A stretch of 64,000 nucleotides of DNA, taken from Pollenia angustigena. Lineage: Eukaryota > Arthropoda > Insecta > Diptera > Polleniidae. The stretch spans positions 247,406,830-247,470,829 of the forward strand of contig OV884057.1 in the NCBI GenBank assembly GCA_930367215.1, written 5' to 3'. The translations under genes were made by a program, and so were the position numbers. Positions 44,792-56,595 of the stretch are shown here, piece by piece. The notes beneath the pieces are model-generated. The model was not told the DNA's origin, made no database searches, and saw nothing but the letters and a program-made list of their open reading frames with translations. Position 1 is the stretch's first letter, and each line of letters begins with the position of its first letter.

Positions 44792-45359
44792 TATGGCCAT
44801 TAGACTATTTTTTGTGGGGCTATGTTGAAGCTCATGTCTATACACACATGCCCGCTTGAATTGACGCATTGGAAGACAACATTGAAGCATTTATTCATGA
44901 GATACCGGCCGAAATAATGGAAAGAGTATGCCAAAATTGGACTAACCGGATGGACCATTTGAGGCGCAGTCACGGTCAACATTTGCATGAAATAATCTTC
45001 AAACATTAAATTATATGGACCGTACTTTCGATTCAAATAAAGATTTCGTACATTTTTCTAAATTTTATGTGTTTTTTTTAAACTTTCCTATAGCTCTTAA
45101 AAAATCACCCGATATTTTTGTGGTTTTGATTACAAAATATATTTTACTTAAATTTTTAAAGAAGTTTCATAATTTGCCAAGAAATTGTCTTATTTTTTGT
45201 TTTCGCATTACAGAAAACCGACTTTTCACTTTTTCGCATTTTAAATGCGAATTAAAATGTACCTACTTTTCGATCATAGCAATTTTTCGCATAAATATAC
45301 ATACATATATTTTCGAGTCGCATTGACTTTCGGATCGCAATACAGAATAAGCCCTCAGC

Positions 45360-46250
45360 TTCACTTCAGATTTCAACCAATTTGCTTACAGCTTCCTCTA
45401 CGTCATATCAACGTCGCATGACCTTGGATTCGCATTTGCTGATAAGACACGCTCACTAAAGTTCTCTTTATATGTAAAGACTTAAAACTTTTTGCAACGT
45501 CAAGAGTCTATTGTAAAAAGTTTTTTCACGATATATTTTCATTAACGTTTATTTGTAATACAACGATTTACAAAGACTTGAAACTTCATCAATCTTATCT
45601 TTTTTTAAAGAATTAAATAAATAAAATTGTTATTAATTTAATAAACAAATGTAATAATCATTGATTGGCTGACCCATAATTTTCAAGTAATCTGAATTCA
45701 ATACGCATTTAGTCTGATTGAAATGGGTTAAGGTAAACAATTTATATCATACACGCAGAGAAAAAAAGATGTTTTACTATAATGTAAGAGAACGTTCACT
45801 TTAGTTTGATATGATGATTGTTTCAAAGCTTAAAGTATGGAATTGAAATGATTTTTTAAAAAAATTTTGTGCAACTAAAGCTACGGTCACACTTATCAAA
45901 TATTTGGCGAATAAAACGAGTCCAAGAAGCAAACTTAATAATCATTTCCTTCAAATCTAATATATAAAAAATAATTTTGTCTAGTAAAATTAGTTATTTT
46001 TGTGATATTAACACCATGTTAAATCCCAATAACTATTACCAAAAGTAGGGGCCACGCTTATGAAAAAAATAATCCTAAAATTAAAGCGAGTTCTAATGGA
46101 GTGAAAAATAAAACCATATGACTTTATTGCAAACACCCAAATGCATTAACACCATAATCGTTTATCAACGAAAGTGGAAATAACGCCATAACAGTGTAAT
46201 TGTTTTAGTGGCATAGTGAACAAATATGGTACAGCAGGTGGAATGGTGGT
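45360..46250. other. Non-coding, nothing recognised
   Basis: Only faint repeat words: GCTACGGTCACACTTATCAAAT at 45890 relates to the complement of 51375-51430. Confidence 0.35.
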
Positions 46251-46257
46251 GGGAGGG

Positions 46258-46390
46258 GCGCGAACACTTTATTTGCAGAGAAGCGTTAGTTAGCAAGGCC
46301 GGTGTGTTTTCTACCATAGAGGAGAAAGACCATGCGCCCTGCTGGAGGCTGACTATGCACAGAAGCTTTAGTTATTCATAACACTGAATT
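46258..46390. repeat. Solo fragment of the FB-like core repeat
   Basis: GCAGAGAAGCGTTAGTTAGC, ACCATAGAGGAGAAA and GACTATGCACAGAAGCTTTA match the roughly 81 bp core repeats of the foldback elements at 16671-17625 and 60126-61996, without their GGGCGATTTTTC arms. Confidence 0.65.
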
Positions 46391-46747
46391 TTCGCAAATT
46401 TAGGGTCATATTAATTTTATTTTTAGGGCTATTTTCTTCTTAATAAATTGCGTTGTACATAATGAAATACAATAGTCCTAAATTAGTATAATTCAAAACA
46501 CTGCAAATAAAATGCATTGTCATTTTAAAGTCCCCCTGGGGGAGTAGGTATAATTTTATGAATAGTTCAAGTTTTGGTGTTAAATCCTCATGTAATAATC
46601 TGGTAAAGCCAATACCTGGGATGCTGCAAAAATAAAAAATTTACAGATCTCAAGAGATCGTCACGATCTCTTGCTGTTGTTGCTGACCAGAAATCGTATA
46701 TGGTACAACGGGAGTCAGTAACCCCCAGTGACATGTCACTGAACTGA

Positions 46748-48376
46748 CAGAGGGGTGAAATCGCAAAAAATGGATATTAATTGAAAAATGAAAATTTGTT
46801 TTTTTGAAAAATATTTAGTAACCGATTACAGTATATAAAATTCTACATCACTACTGAAAATTTCAATGTCATATGTTGTTTACTTGTCAAGCTGCATTGC
46901 ATTAAAGTTAAGTATTTTTTGAGCTATTCGCGCACAATAGTGTTAATTGAAATTCGGTATATTTCGACGCCTAATATATAGTTTTTCGCAAGTCAAAAGT
47001 AATACTTTTACTATGGAACCTTCAACCTCAGCTAAAATAGCGTTATTCTAAAAATACTTGTGTTAACAAAAGTTGTGTAGAAATATTTTTAAAATTTTTT
47101 TTAAAATATGTCTCAATTTTGGCTATTTTCAAAATATTCGTGGATATTTAAATATGAATGGTGTTAGTTGGCGTTAGAATATTAATTTGTTAAGAAACTA
47201 CAGTTCCTAGGCTTTCATATTCAGTAATTGCATGTTGCGCGTTTTTGCGCGAATTTTTTTTATTAAATTAATTGTGAAAACAGTCACTCAACCAAAGAAC
47301 ACCAATTCTTGTCTTTTGTTTGCTTTATCTTCGTTTTCGTTGTTATAATTGTTGTTTTTGTACATAGTTTGCAACTGTGTGTTATAAAAATTTTGTTGGA
47401 AAAATTTAGAGTATTTGCTCAGAATACAGCTCGACTTTTTGTTAAGAAGTATCAGTGGTTTAACATGCCTCCAACCTTGCATAAGTTTTTAATACATGGC
47501 CAAGAAATCATTTCGCTCGCGCCAAAACCGTTCTGTGAACTGTCTGAGGAAGCCCGAAACAAAGATTTTAAAAACTACAGAGAACATTTTTCAGGCAAAT
47601 GTAGTGGGGAGGATTGCGATCGAGATATATTAAATAGGTTCCTACTAAGTTCAGATCCAATGCTGTCTGTAAAAGAAAATTGCCCAAAAAAAAAAATTCC
47701 TCCATCCTCCATCCATCCTCCAAAATCAGTAGTAGATCTACTAGTTTCGCCTTCAGTTTTGACAAACGTGCATATTTTTTAAAATAGCAGGTAAGAAACA
47801 CATGCGTTTGAACAAAACGCTCACCAGACACATCCGTGTATGATCGAAGAATTTTAATATCTGCTTTGAGTCCCGAATTTAGTAACATACAATGATACAA
47901 TAATCCCCCTTTCGTCTACGTAATTATATTAAAAATAAATTGAAATCTTACTGAGCCGGAGCTATTTTTTAAAAAGGGGCGTGACACCGCCCTATTCCAC
48001 CTTGGATGTAATTCATACTGTAGGATCAACATATATACCAAATATCATATTCTTACCTCTGATAGTTCATAAGATATATCCGTTCTAAGTTTCAGGTTAT
48101 ATGGGCGGTGCCACGCCCCTTTATCCAATCATAACCAAGTATATTCAAGGACTATAAGCAGGTCAACAGTACAACATTGGGAAAGTTTCATGACAATCGG
48201 TCTATTACTATGGCCGCTAAAGCGATTTTTAATAGGGGGAGTGGCACCGCCCACTTTTCCAAAAGATGTGTAGCCTGTGTCACTCAGTGATAACGTAGCA
48301 TTATAATCGTGAAAGAGTTTTCAAAATTGGATAAGTAGTTTAATTAATCTCCATTTTTTGCGATTTCACCCCTCTG
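46748..48376 (+). mobile_element. TIR element of unknown superfamily with a coding remnant
   Basis: CAGAGGGGTGAAATCGCAAA (continuing AAATGGA) at the left and its exact complement at the right end (TCCATTTTTTGCGATTTCAC then CCCTCTG) form 27 bp perfect inverted repeats. The 1.63 kb unit encloses the coding remnant near 47400-47690. No target duplication is visible next to either end, so the superfamily is open. Confidence 0.75.
47309..47782 (+). CDS. Element-borne protein fragment of unknown function
   Basis: The plausible part starts near 47400 and reads EKFRVFAQNTARLFVKKYQW, then MPPTLHKFLIHG (from 47465), CELSEEARNKDFKNYREHFS and NRFLLSSDPMLSV. This has normal protein composition, while the first 30 codons (a run of F, V and I) and the last 30 look like read-through of non-coding DNA. 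The region lies inside a 1.63 kb unit with perfect 27 bp inverted ends, so it is likely the C-terminal part of a transposon protein. It has a strange cysteine pair (GKCSGEDCDRD). I have seen similar SEEA.NKD...R..SSDP signatures in repetitive insect proteins of unknown role, but cannot name the family. Exon limits are unclear. Confidence 0.45.
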   Translation: MSFVCFIFVFVVIIVVFVHSLQLCVIKILLEKFRVFAQNTARLFVKKYQWFNMPPTLHKFLIHGQEIISLAPKPFCELSEEARNKDFKNYREHFSGKCSGEDCDRDILNRFLLSSDPMLSVKENCPKKKIPPSSIHPPKSVVDLLVSPSVLTNVHIF

Positions 48377-50200
48377 TGCGTCCGTTAGTTTGCTTCTTAC
48401 GGGAAATGCTTTCAGTCTTTCAGAAAGACTGCCTTTCCGTAAGTTTCGCCTTTCTGCTAAAGGATGCTTTTGGCAATCACTTCGTCTCGAGGACGGATAC
48501 CCTAAGCCTCTCACTAAAGGGCTGAATTTTCTTCAAATCAAGTGTGAGTTCGGCCTGAAGGAAGGCTATCCCTAGATGCTACTAACATATTTTTAAAAGC
48601 AGTAAATAGCTCCAGCTCTTTAACATGGGCGAGTGTATAATCTTACAAGGGGGGGAGTGGGCGGTTGGTAAAATATTGTTTGTCAACAGGTGGTTAAGAT
48701 CAACTGCAAAACAGAAGGTCACTTAAGGAACGACGTACTTCGTCAAAGTTTCCACAGTTGCGTTTAGAAAGAAGTCAGAGATTTAATAATTTAAAATTAA
48801 AAAAGAAAAAAAAATGCTTATAATTCTGAAATTTATTTTAAAGCTCAGAAAGTGGTTTTTCAAAAATTGTATTTTTACCCGCCTATTGCCACGCCTATTG
48901 TGGCAAAATTGGCAATATTTTTAGTTAAAACGCTTGTTAAAATAAGCCTTCCGATACGTAAAAGAGACATTGCAGTACTAAAATCAGTGAAAACAAAAGC
49001 AGAGTGTAAAAATTTTCCTATAAAATAAATATCACGATGGTCATTGTGCAAATTTTCAATCTGTTAATTTGCAGTGCATATTATGATTGATCGTGAGCAT
49101 ACCACTTTTATTTTTTATGTAAATGTTCTTGTGGCAGCACTGCAAAAAATCTGCATTTGTTTACAATTAGACACAAGCAGATTAAAATAAATTGTTTCTT
49201 TTTAATTAATTTAATTCTCTATTTTATATTAAAACTCTCGAAAATGTTAAATTTATAAGGTTGCTTAGAAAACAATATGGCACTTAAGATGTTAAATGTT
49301 ATTGTTTACATGTGTTTGCAACGGAGCAAATATGCACTACTAATCTTGCTCATGGGTTTTTAGTGCAAACGAAGTAAAATAGATCAAATTGCAAATACGT
49401 TTATTTTGTTGTTGTATTGTGCAAATGCCCTACAGATACTTTTGGACTACGTGGTCCATTGTGGCTTAAATGAACTACATACAACATGGTCCAATGTACT
49501 GTATTAATTAACATGCAGTGCTGCCAACAACTGTATGATGTATACCTTTCTATAGTTACCAGTATTACACATTGCAATGTTTCACATTTTAGTCCATAAC
49601 GCTTTTCCTACTGAACCAAAAGTGCTAAATTTCACTCCAAACTGCTTAAAAGAACTTGAGTGAACTTGCCACAAAATTTTTATTTTTCGTCAGCATCCTT
49701 TTCTTAATCGATATAAAAATGTTCATCCGTCCGGTTAGCTGTCCATGTTAACCTTATTCGCAAAGTACATGTCGCAATTTTTGATATAAAAGGTTGTGTT
49801 CTAAAATCCGAATAAACTCGAAAGTGGATTAATTCAGCATTTTTTGTGTTCTGCAATTCACCACCACATGTTTTAATTCGTATTCAATTAGGGTAGTAAG
49901 GGGTTAGTGAAAGTAAAACAAATCGACTTTTATTCTTATATTTGAGAACATTTTAAGCAAAAACAGAATTTTGCGAATATCGCGAATTTTTGCAAATTTC
50001 CACTGATTTCGCAATTTCAAATCAACTTTAACGCTTATTCCAAATATATTAAATATTTTCGCGCATTTTCGCTATTTTTAAAATTTTTTGTTTTTCCAAC
50101 ATTTTGTTTTTTAACAGATACATTTTTGGGTTTGCTTCCAACTTTGCAATTTTTCGTGATTTTCTGCTAATTTAGCAATTTTTATCAAATTTTTTACATT
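48377..50200. other. Non-coding, nothing firm
   Basis: CTTTCAGAAAGACTGCCTTTC and neighbouring words near 48410-48560 are locally palindromic. 49585-49700 holds a remnant of the tail of the 11440-12730 repeat (CACATTTTAGTCCATAACGC). No gene is supported. Confidence 0.4.
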
Positions 50201-50209
50201 CCTTATAAT

Positions 50210-50830
50210 TTTAGGGACTTTTAATCAATTTTATGGTTTGTTTGAAATATTAAAATTTATCGCTATTTTTGCAAATTTTTTGCAATTTTCGCATATCTTT
50301 GTTGCGTTTTTCGGCAATCGTCGCCATTATTAAGATAGCCCCACCGTAGTCACCTATTTTACAGGGCACTTTCAAAGAAAACATCATTAATTTTTTTTCC
50401 TGCACAAGAACTTCGAATACACAACAACATGCGGATTTCAGAACACCAATTTCTGAATTATGCGGATTCCAAAAACACACCTGGTAGTAATGAAATGTTG
50501 TTTTTAATGTCATAAGAGGTGGAAAGAACCGGCCAATAATTTCATATAGCGCCCATAAAAAGTTATTTCTGGAGAAGAGTCCTTGTGCCAATAGACAATC
50601 TATTATCACCTTACCAAATGTTATTGTAATCGATCCATATTTTACCATAGCTCTTATACAAATACCACTTCTGTAAATAGCTTTTAATGTCATAATAATC
50701 TTATAAATGTCGGTTTTGGCAATAATTTCTATAATAGCTTGTATGTCGTGTCAAAATTTCGTCTTGTTAGGCCTAGAATTGGTTCTAGGTCACTTGCTAC
50801 AATCACTTCAAGACGAAAATAAATCTCATA
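50210..50830. repeat. Repeat related to 8300-8560 and about 780-840
   Basis: ATAATCTTATAAATGTCGGT and TAGCTTGTATGTCGTGTCAAAA follow the same order as at 8390-8460. ATTAAAAGCTATTT..GAAGTGGTGTTTGTATGG near 800 is the complement of 50655-50685. The 147-codon open frame on the minus strand lies in this repeat and is not taken as a gene. Confidence 0.45.
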
Positions 50831-51429
50831 AAGGTGTCATATATTATTTGGCGCTAATATGTTTTATATAAAAATTAAATTCATTATATAATTTTATTTT
50901 GGCGGGTCTCTGATTGTCCAATGACCCCAAACTGGTACACTCTCAAAAATTTATCTATTTATATAGATACGCCATGCTTGCAATTCATAATTCATAACAT
51001 AGGTTCATAGAAATTACCCATTTACTTAAGAAAAATGTATTTTGTAACATATTGAATGCTAAATCTCTTTGCTTAAAAGAGAACACAGGAAAAATTGTTT
51101 ACATAAATAAGTTTTTTCGGCATTAAAAACTTATTTAATTTTGTTAATTTTTTCAATTTTATTCAATAATTTTTATTTTAAAGCTTTTTATTTGCCGCTG
51201 TTTGTTCTTACAAAATTTTTGTAAGAACAAATATTTATTTGCCAAAAAACAAGGAAAATATTTGACGTTAAATGGTCACATTAGGAGCATTTTTGTTTGC
51301 TAGCAAATTATTTTGTTTGCCCAAAATCAGCTGTTTTTCTGTTTGCTCCTCAAAAATATTTTGTGGTCAGATTAGGGCAAACAAATATTTGATATTTTTT
51401 GACAAATGTTTGCCATATGTGACCGTACC

Positions 51430-51660
51430 TTTAGACTACCCCTTAACTGTACTCCATACTGTAGTAACATGGAGTACTTTTAAAACTAACCCATGTTAGT
51501 ACTCCATGGAGTAGTTTAGAGGCTACTTCGGTGGGTTATATGGTCCCCTCCTAGGACATCGTAATGTTAAATGGACCACCTTTTACCCATATATTTGGAG
51601 TAGTTTTGGAGTACTCCTACTCCTTTATGGAAAAGAAACGAGTACACAGATGCATGTACT
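51430..51660. repeat. Repeat with ACTCCATGGAGTAG words (relative of 9100-9430)
   Basis: ACTCCATGGAGTAGT, GGTGGGTTATATGGTCCCCT, AGGACATCGTAATGTTAAAT and GGAGTAGTTTTGGAGTACTC correspond, in opposite sense, to words at 9190-9430 (ATTTCGATGTTCTAGGAGAG, ACCACTAAGGAGTAGTATTA). Confidence 0.5.
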
Positions 51661-52260
51661 GTCTTTACGTTTTGCTTTTTCATTCGTTGTTTAATTTTGT
51701 TATTGTTTTCAATATCAAAAAAGCACACATGCATACGCCCGACTATACAAAATAAAAAACATGTCGTCAACATGACATGAATCATTTGAACGCAAATTCA
51801 TGTTCAAAGAAGAAAAAGGAAGAATCTTGTCAATAAGACATGAGCCGTATGAACTCAGAATTATATCCCTTAAATTATGTTCGATTCCTATATTGAGAAA
51901 TTCAACGAATAAAATTCATCTTTTTGGCGATTTTTTTTGGTACGAAAACGTTGTATTAAATTAAAAAAAAAAAAAAAATAAAAAGAAACACACAAATTAT
52001 TATTGTTTGATGTTTATATTTTGGTTTTAAATTAATCGTATCAGTTGCTGGTTGTTTTTTCTATTTTATTTGAAATTTTTTTTTAATTTTTTTATTTATT
52101 TTTTGGTTTTGTTGTTGTTGGTTGTTCTTATTTTATATTTTATAAATTAAAAATATTTAAATTTACGATATTATTATTAAAATTATTTTTAATTAATTAT
52201 TTTTTGTGACTGATTTTAAATAAGTTTTTTCGTTTTTTTTTAATATTTTTCTCATTTTCT
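51661..52260. other. AT-rich non-coding DNA downstream of Wnt4
   Basis: No gene. GACATG-rich words (ATGTCGTCAACATGACATGA, CAATAAGACATGAGCCGTAT) at 51760-51860 belong to the repeat also seen at 37420-37520. Confidence 0.4.
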
Positions 52261-52278
52261 TTTCAGTTTTTTTTTTTG

Positions 52279-52294
52279 TTTATTTTCCTTTATT
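52279..52294 (-). terminator. Candidate poly(A) signals of Wnt4
   Basis: Two AATAAA hexamers on the minus strand (52294-52289 and 52284-52279) lie about 330 bp after the stop codon, followed by T- and G-containing AT-rich DNA. They are the first closely spaced canonical pair that fits a Wnt4 3' UTR. Not proven. Confidence 0.4.
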
Positions 52295-52622
52295 TTATCA
52301 TACAATTAAATAAAAAATATCTCGATTTTTAATACAGTTATGCCATCTTGGTGGTGATGTCGCCGGACAGTATTTTATATATGTATATAAATATAATTAT
52401 ATAAAATGAGTGAAATTAAAAACTAAAAAAAGAGAATAATAATAATAATGATGAACATGGTGTAATCATCAGCATCATTATCATGTCTACACTACTACTT
52501 AATTCTTCAACATACACACGCACATTTATAAATAGGAATGAAATAAAATACAATACAAAAAATAAAGAAGTAGATGAGTTAAATTAAGTTAATTAAAATT
52601 AAAAGCGATGCATTTAAACGAT

Positions 52623-53732
52623 CTATTTACAAAAATATCTATCTTCGTAGCGTTGGCAATAATCGCAGATCAATTGGCAACAGCGTCCATTATTGAAGCG
52701 GCAACGACATTTTTCCACTTGTTTGAAAACGCGTGTCGTGTAGCCACGCCCACAGCAGAGATTCGCACAGTTATCTGGATTCAGACATTGACGATCCTTG
52801 GTAACGGAACAATAAGTGGGCGAAGTTTCCAAATAGTATAGCGTTGTATACTGAGATTGTTGCTGCTGCAAATAAGAGAATAAAGTGTTAGTTTTCTTTT
52901 CAATAAGCTTTTTCTTTTTTTACATACTTTCTTCCGTCGTTGTTTGGGTTTTTTCACTCGACTTGAGGGCGCCTCTCTTCGCATTGTGCGTGCATTTGGT
53001 GCCTTTCGTATAGCCTGATTGTATTTCTGTCGCAGCAATGTGGCTGTGGCATTAAAATCTGATAATTTCTTCCAACACGTTTTCATTGAACAAGAACCGG
53101 AAACACCATGACACTTGCATTTGTCTTTCATTAAAGTTGAAACAGCCTCTATGCCGACCTAAAACCAAAATCCATTTCAATTCTCGGTAAAATGATTGAA
53201 AAACAATTAACTGTATTAAAATCTTACCTCTGAATCATGTCGCAAAATTTCAGTGACCTCATCACTATCTCCCCCACGCAAATCTAGAAAACTTCTCGTC
53301 ACCCGTTTGCCATGCTTTAAATTATCGTTACAACCTCCCCATTGAAAAGTTTGATCAGCTCGATTTTGTTTTCTGGGACCACAACTACATTTGGTCATTC
53401 TTCCTTCAGCACAGGCTCGAGCTATTGAATGTGTCATGGCTGCAGCTGTGAGAGCATGTACAAATGCAGTTTCTTTATAGAGTTTTTTAAAAATATTGCG
53501 TTTTCCCCGTATTTCAATGGAACAATTCCAACGATCATAACGAAACTGATCCTCACAATGGGTGGTGGCTAAACGTCTGGCCTCACGTATAGTATCAGGC
53601 AGACCAAATTCTTTGCGGCATTGATGGTTTTGTCTTCGTGTAGCAGGCATGTAGCGACAAGGTCCACCCACCTGTCCTTGCGAAGTAAAAACGGCCATAA
53701 CGGTATGTTCGGAAATGAAATTTTCTTGTTCG
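52623..53732 (-). CDS. Wnt4: Wnt4 (Wnt9-class) secreted ligand, last three coding exons
   Basis: Exons 53732-53228, 53158-52928 and 52865-52623 (stop TAG) are joined over 69 and 62 bp introns with GT..AG ends. All lengths fit: phase 0 at both internal joins, and phase 1 at the start, so an upstream exon is required. The readable 325 residues begin NFISEHTVMAVFTSQGQVGG and hold the Wnt landmarks. These are CRKEFGLPDTIREARRLA, FRYDRWNCSIE, the ETAFVHALTAAAMTHSIARA block, and KCKCHGVSGSCSMKTCW, whose serine in CHGVSGSC is the acylation site. They end with the cysteine-rich C-terminal domain (DNCANLCCGRGY, CRCRFNNGRCCQLICDYC) and YFCK. The match to Drosophila Wnt4 is close throughout. This is a secreted, lipid-modified ligand for Frizzled-type receptors. 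The last exon has a NAGNAG acceptor (CAGCAG), so QQQ or QQ can be made. The signal peptide exon was not found in the window. Confidence 0.95.
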
Positions 53733-53739
53733 CTGTAAT

Positions 53740-54640
53740 GATAGAAAAAAAATAAAAATTAATTTTTAAATACAAGTGGTAAATTTGTTGAATAGCAGCG
53801 GTTTGAGTCTGTGCTTCAATTTTGCCGTATTTATGTTTTCAACTAAATAAAAACTTCACCACTAAAAGAGGCAAAAGCTGTTTAGTAAATACTTTTACCG
53901 TAAGATGTCGCCAGGAGTTATTAGCCTAGACACTTTGAAAAAAGAACGTTGTTTCCGGTGTAGGTAGTTGCAGTGCTGCCACACTAAGTTGTGGAAAATT
54001 CCCTAGATATAGGTTCTTTTGATACTCAAAAAGTAATATAGGGAAGGAAAATCGGACTGATTTTTTTATACTCCAAAATCAAGGTATGTATGTATTTTCT
54101 TTCTCTCATATTGCATTATTTATGAAGCAAATGCTAATAAATGTATTTTTGATATTTGTTTTTGCTCAAAACACTTTAAACATTTTATTTTCCCAAACAT
54201 CGCCTAACAAAAGAAGACGGATTTGTTTTTTAATAACATATAATAACAAATTCTGACACACAACTTTAAATTCAATTAGTTTTATAAGATAATTTCTGCA
54301 TACAATGAAAGAGACTGCATTAATTTCGAATGCTCTAATATTTATTTTATAAAATTCAGTTGAAAAGAACTATTTTATCTGCTATTCCTACTAATATTAT
54401 AAATGTGAAATATATAGTATGACTTGATATCACGGATAGCATATGGACCAGATTCAAATATAGGGTAGCTCAAATATTCAAAAACAAAACTGTTCATCAA
54501 TACTTTTGTTGATGCTTCGTTGACATTTCTTTTACCCAGTTAACAAAACAGCATGTTACTTTGTATCGAAACAGTATCTAATCCGCTTTACTGCAATATA
54601 ATTTAATGTTTTGTAACTCACCCGTACTTTTTAAGAGGTA
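53740..54640. other. Wnt4 upstream intron, non-coding
   Basis: This must be intron of Wnt4, since the 53732 exon has an acceptor (CATTACAG) and an incomplete codon. No further exon is recognised. Confidence 0.5.
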
Positions 54641-55330
54641 AAACAGGGAAAAATTGGTAATTTGGTACTTTTTCTCTTTTTGATAATTTCGGTTGCAGAT
54701 TGCTCGGATTAAAATAAAGATACTTTTTACGGTATAGAATTAGTACTTTTTAATAGGTTAAAAACAGAATAAAATTATTACTCTTTCTCTTTTCGATAGA
54801 TTTGATATACATACATACATATTATAGCCTTCATTGACATACATTGTACTATCTGGGGGCCTAAAATGAGGAAAAGCTGGTACTCTTGGTACTTTTTTAC
54901 CATTGGTACCTTTACTCTTTTCGAACAATTTTGTAAGGAGATAGCATATGGCTTAGAGCAATTTTTATGATATTAAAAGGGAAAAAATTGGTGCTTTTGT
55001 TACTTTTTCTCTTTTTGATAAATTTGGTATGCAGATTGCATATGGGCCAGTGGACGGAATATATATATTTAGACAACCCTTGCTCTTCATATTTACAGTG
55101 GAATGAGAATCGAGTGCTCAGAACTTATATGTATGTGCGTGTATACGTGTTAGGGAAAAAATTAATTTCTATAATGTTTTTTAACGAAATATGGCACAGA
55201 CTCAAATATAAGGTACAGTTTAAGGGCTTAAAACGGGGAAAAATTGGTACTTTGGTAATTTTCCTCTTTTTGATAAATTTGGTATACAGATTGATATGGT
55301 TCAACTTTGAATAGAGCGCACTTTTTAAGG
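54640..55330. repeat. Degenerate repeat with GGGAAAAATTGGTACTTT words
   Basis: AAAATTGGTAATTTGGTACT, TACTTTTTCTCTTTTTGATA and AAATTTGGTAT.CAGATTG.ATATGG return near 54648, 54765, 54865, 54980 and 55225 with uneven spacing (about 100-250 bp) and many changes. An old decayed tandem array inside the Wnt4 intron. Similar wording occurs at 62400-63190. Confidence 0.55.
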
Positions 55331-55965
55331 GACAAAATTGATAGTTTTTAAGTGTTAAAACCGGGATAAAATTGGTATTGGGATTTTTGTAGGGCAAAGT
55401 TTTTCTCCGCGTAGGGAAAAATTAGTTTTTTTTAGTATGCGTAGATAAATCTACTGGTAGTACTGGATAGCAGAGTAAACTGATAACAGGACTTGGAGAT
55501 TTATACCAAAAGTTGTGGATTTTATGCGAGCAAAAAGGACAGAGAAAGTCATTTGGGGATTTTATTGGGGATTAAAAAAAAATTCGGGGATTGTTTGGGG
55601 ATTTTACACATTTTTAATATATTTTCCCTTCTTTTATTATTTAGCTTATTTTTCTTTGTTTCGTATATAAAATATAAAAAAAGTTGTCAACAACTTATAC
55701 GGTGTAAAGGGTCCTAAGTAAGATGGACATTTTTGTAAAGTGTGTAAAAGGTAGATACTTATTAAACTTATGTTATTTTTCTAGAGTAAGCATTTAAAAA
55801 AGAAGAATTTAAAAAAAGAATCTAAAACCGTTGACATACAGTTTTTGATTTTTAGAGACAATTTTCAAGAAAATATGTCTTTCCCAAATATAAGTAAATA
55901 TTAAAGACAAAATAATAAAATTTGGATAAAGAATGCTGCCTCATTCGTCGTCAAAAACAGCATAT

Positions 55966-56213
55966 TCGGGCATGTTCTAGAAATTGAAATGAAGTGAATT
56001 TAAAATCGAGCAAATTTTAATAACGACTCAGTACTGAAAGTTCATAAAATATTCCATTTTATCATTTTCATTTTGTGAGTACCAATTAGCTTTACAAGAA
56101 AAACTCTTAGGACCAGGAAAAACTACGGTCATTTTGTAAATACTTGACCTTTAAATCTCGTTCGATTTCGATTTCAAATTTCACTTCATTTCAATTTCTA
56201 GAACATGTCCGAT
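55966..56213. mobile_element. Small TIR element (CATGTTCTAGAAATTGAAAT)
   Basis: CATGTTCTAGAAATTGAAAT with GAAGTGAA at the left and its complement TTCACTTC, ATTTCAATTTCTAGAACATG at the right: about 30 bp inverted ends, 248 bp in all, non-coding. Confidence 0.65.
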
Positions 56214-56595
56214 TGTACAGCTTTTAATTCCTCACTGGAATCGCGTAAAATGGATTAAAAATAACATGGAAATTAGTCGCTACAAACAAAATAAAATAAT
56301 TTATTTTATACTAAAAATTTTTATTTGGGATTTTTTATTAAAATTTGTCTTATTTTTTTTTTAAATTCAAAATTGGTCAGAAAATAAACAAAAAAAAAAA
56401 AAAAAAAATATTAGCTTTTTAATATTTTGTTTTTTAATTTGGGTATTTTTGGGGATTTCTTCTTTATTTTTTTGGAGACAAGAAAAAAAGTACCTGGCAG
56501 CCCTGACTGATTACTATCAGTTTGTTGTCAGAATGATGATGCCCGTAATATCTACAAAGAGATATCTAGCTGTGTATATATATATATGGTGTAAC

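Larger units (their letters stand above)
43696..45112 (+). mobile_element. Mariner/Tc1-type element with broken transposase, TA duplication
   Basis: Ends TCGGGTGATTTTTTA and TAAAAAATCACCCGA, flanked by TA. The transposase begins MNRLTNEQRLQIIEFYYQN near 43808 (helix-turn-helix region). It jumps after KKVHRALL to VFSDEAHFWLNGYVNKQN, which holds the first catalytic aspartate, and continues through PMHPEKVTVWCG. It shifts frame near 44140, where DMWFQQDGGTCHTA (second aspartate) is in another frame. The third block (DLTPL.PLDYFLWGY) is split by an insertion at 44311-44791. The same KKVHRALL-VFS deletion in the copy at 1787-2024 shows that a deleted form was mobilised. Confidence 0.9.
43533..45354. 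mobile_element. Outer TIR element of a four-level nest
   Basis: Left GGGTTTATTCTGTATTGCGA (continuing TACGAAAGTCAATGCGA) and right, reverse-complemented, GGGCTTATTCTGTATTGCGA with CCGAAAGTCAATGCGA. The inverted repeats are about 37 bp and nearly identical. Removing the mariner inside leaves only about 0.4 kb, so this is a MITE. Its target duplication could not be fixed. Confidence 0.75.

Noticed and set aside
46748..48376. hAT assignment from the CAG..CTG ends
   Set aside because: No 8 bp duplication at either end, and the protein fragment does not show hAT motifs.
50250..50693. 147-codon minus-strand open frame
   Set aside because: It lies in a repeat shared with 8300-8560 and 780-840, with no recognised motif.
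51567..51785. Short overlapping frames on both strands
   Set aside because: They lie in a repeat that also occurs at 37420-37520, and have no family signature.
53569..53775. Alternative minus-strand frame with a hydrophobic start
   Set aside because: Out of frame with Wnt4 and overlapping its exon and intron; a shadow frame.
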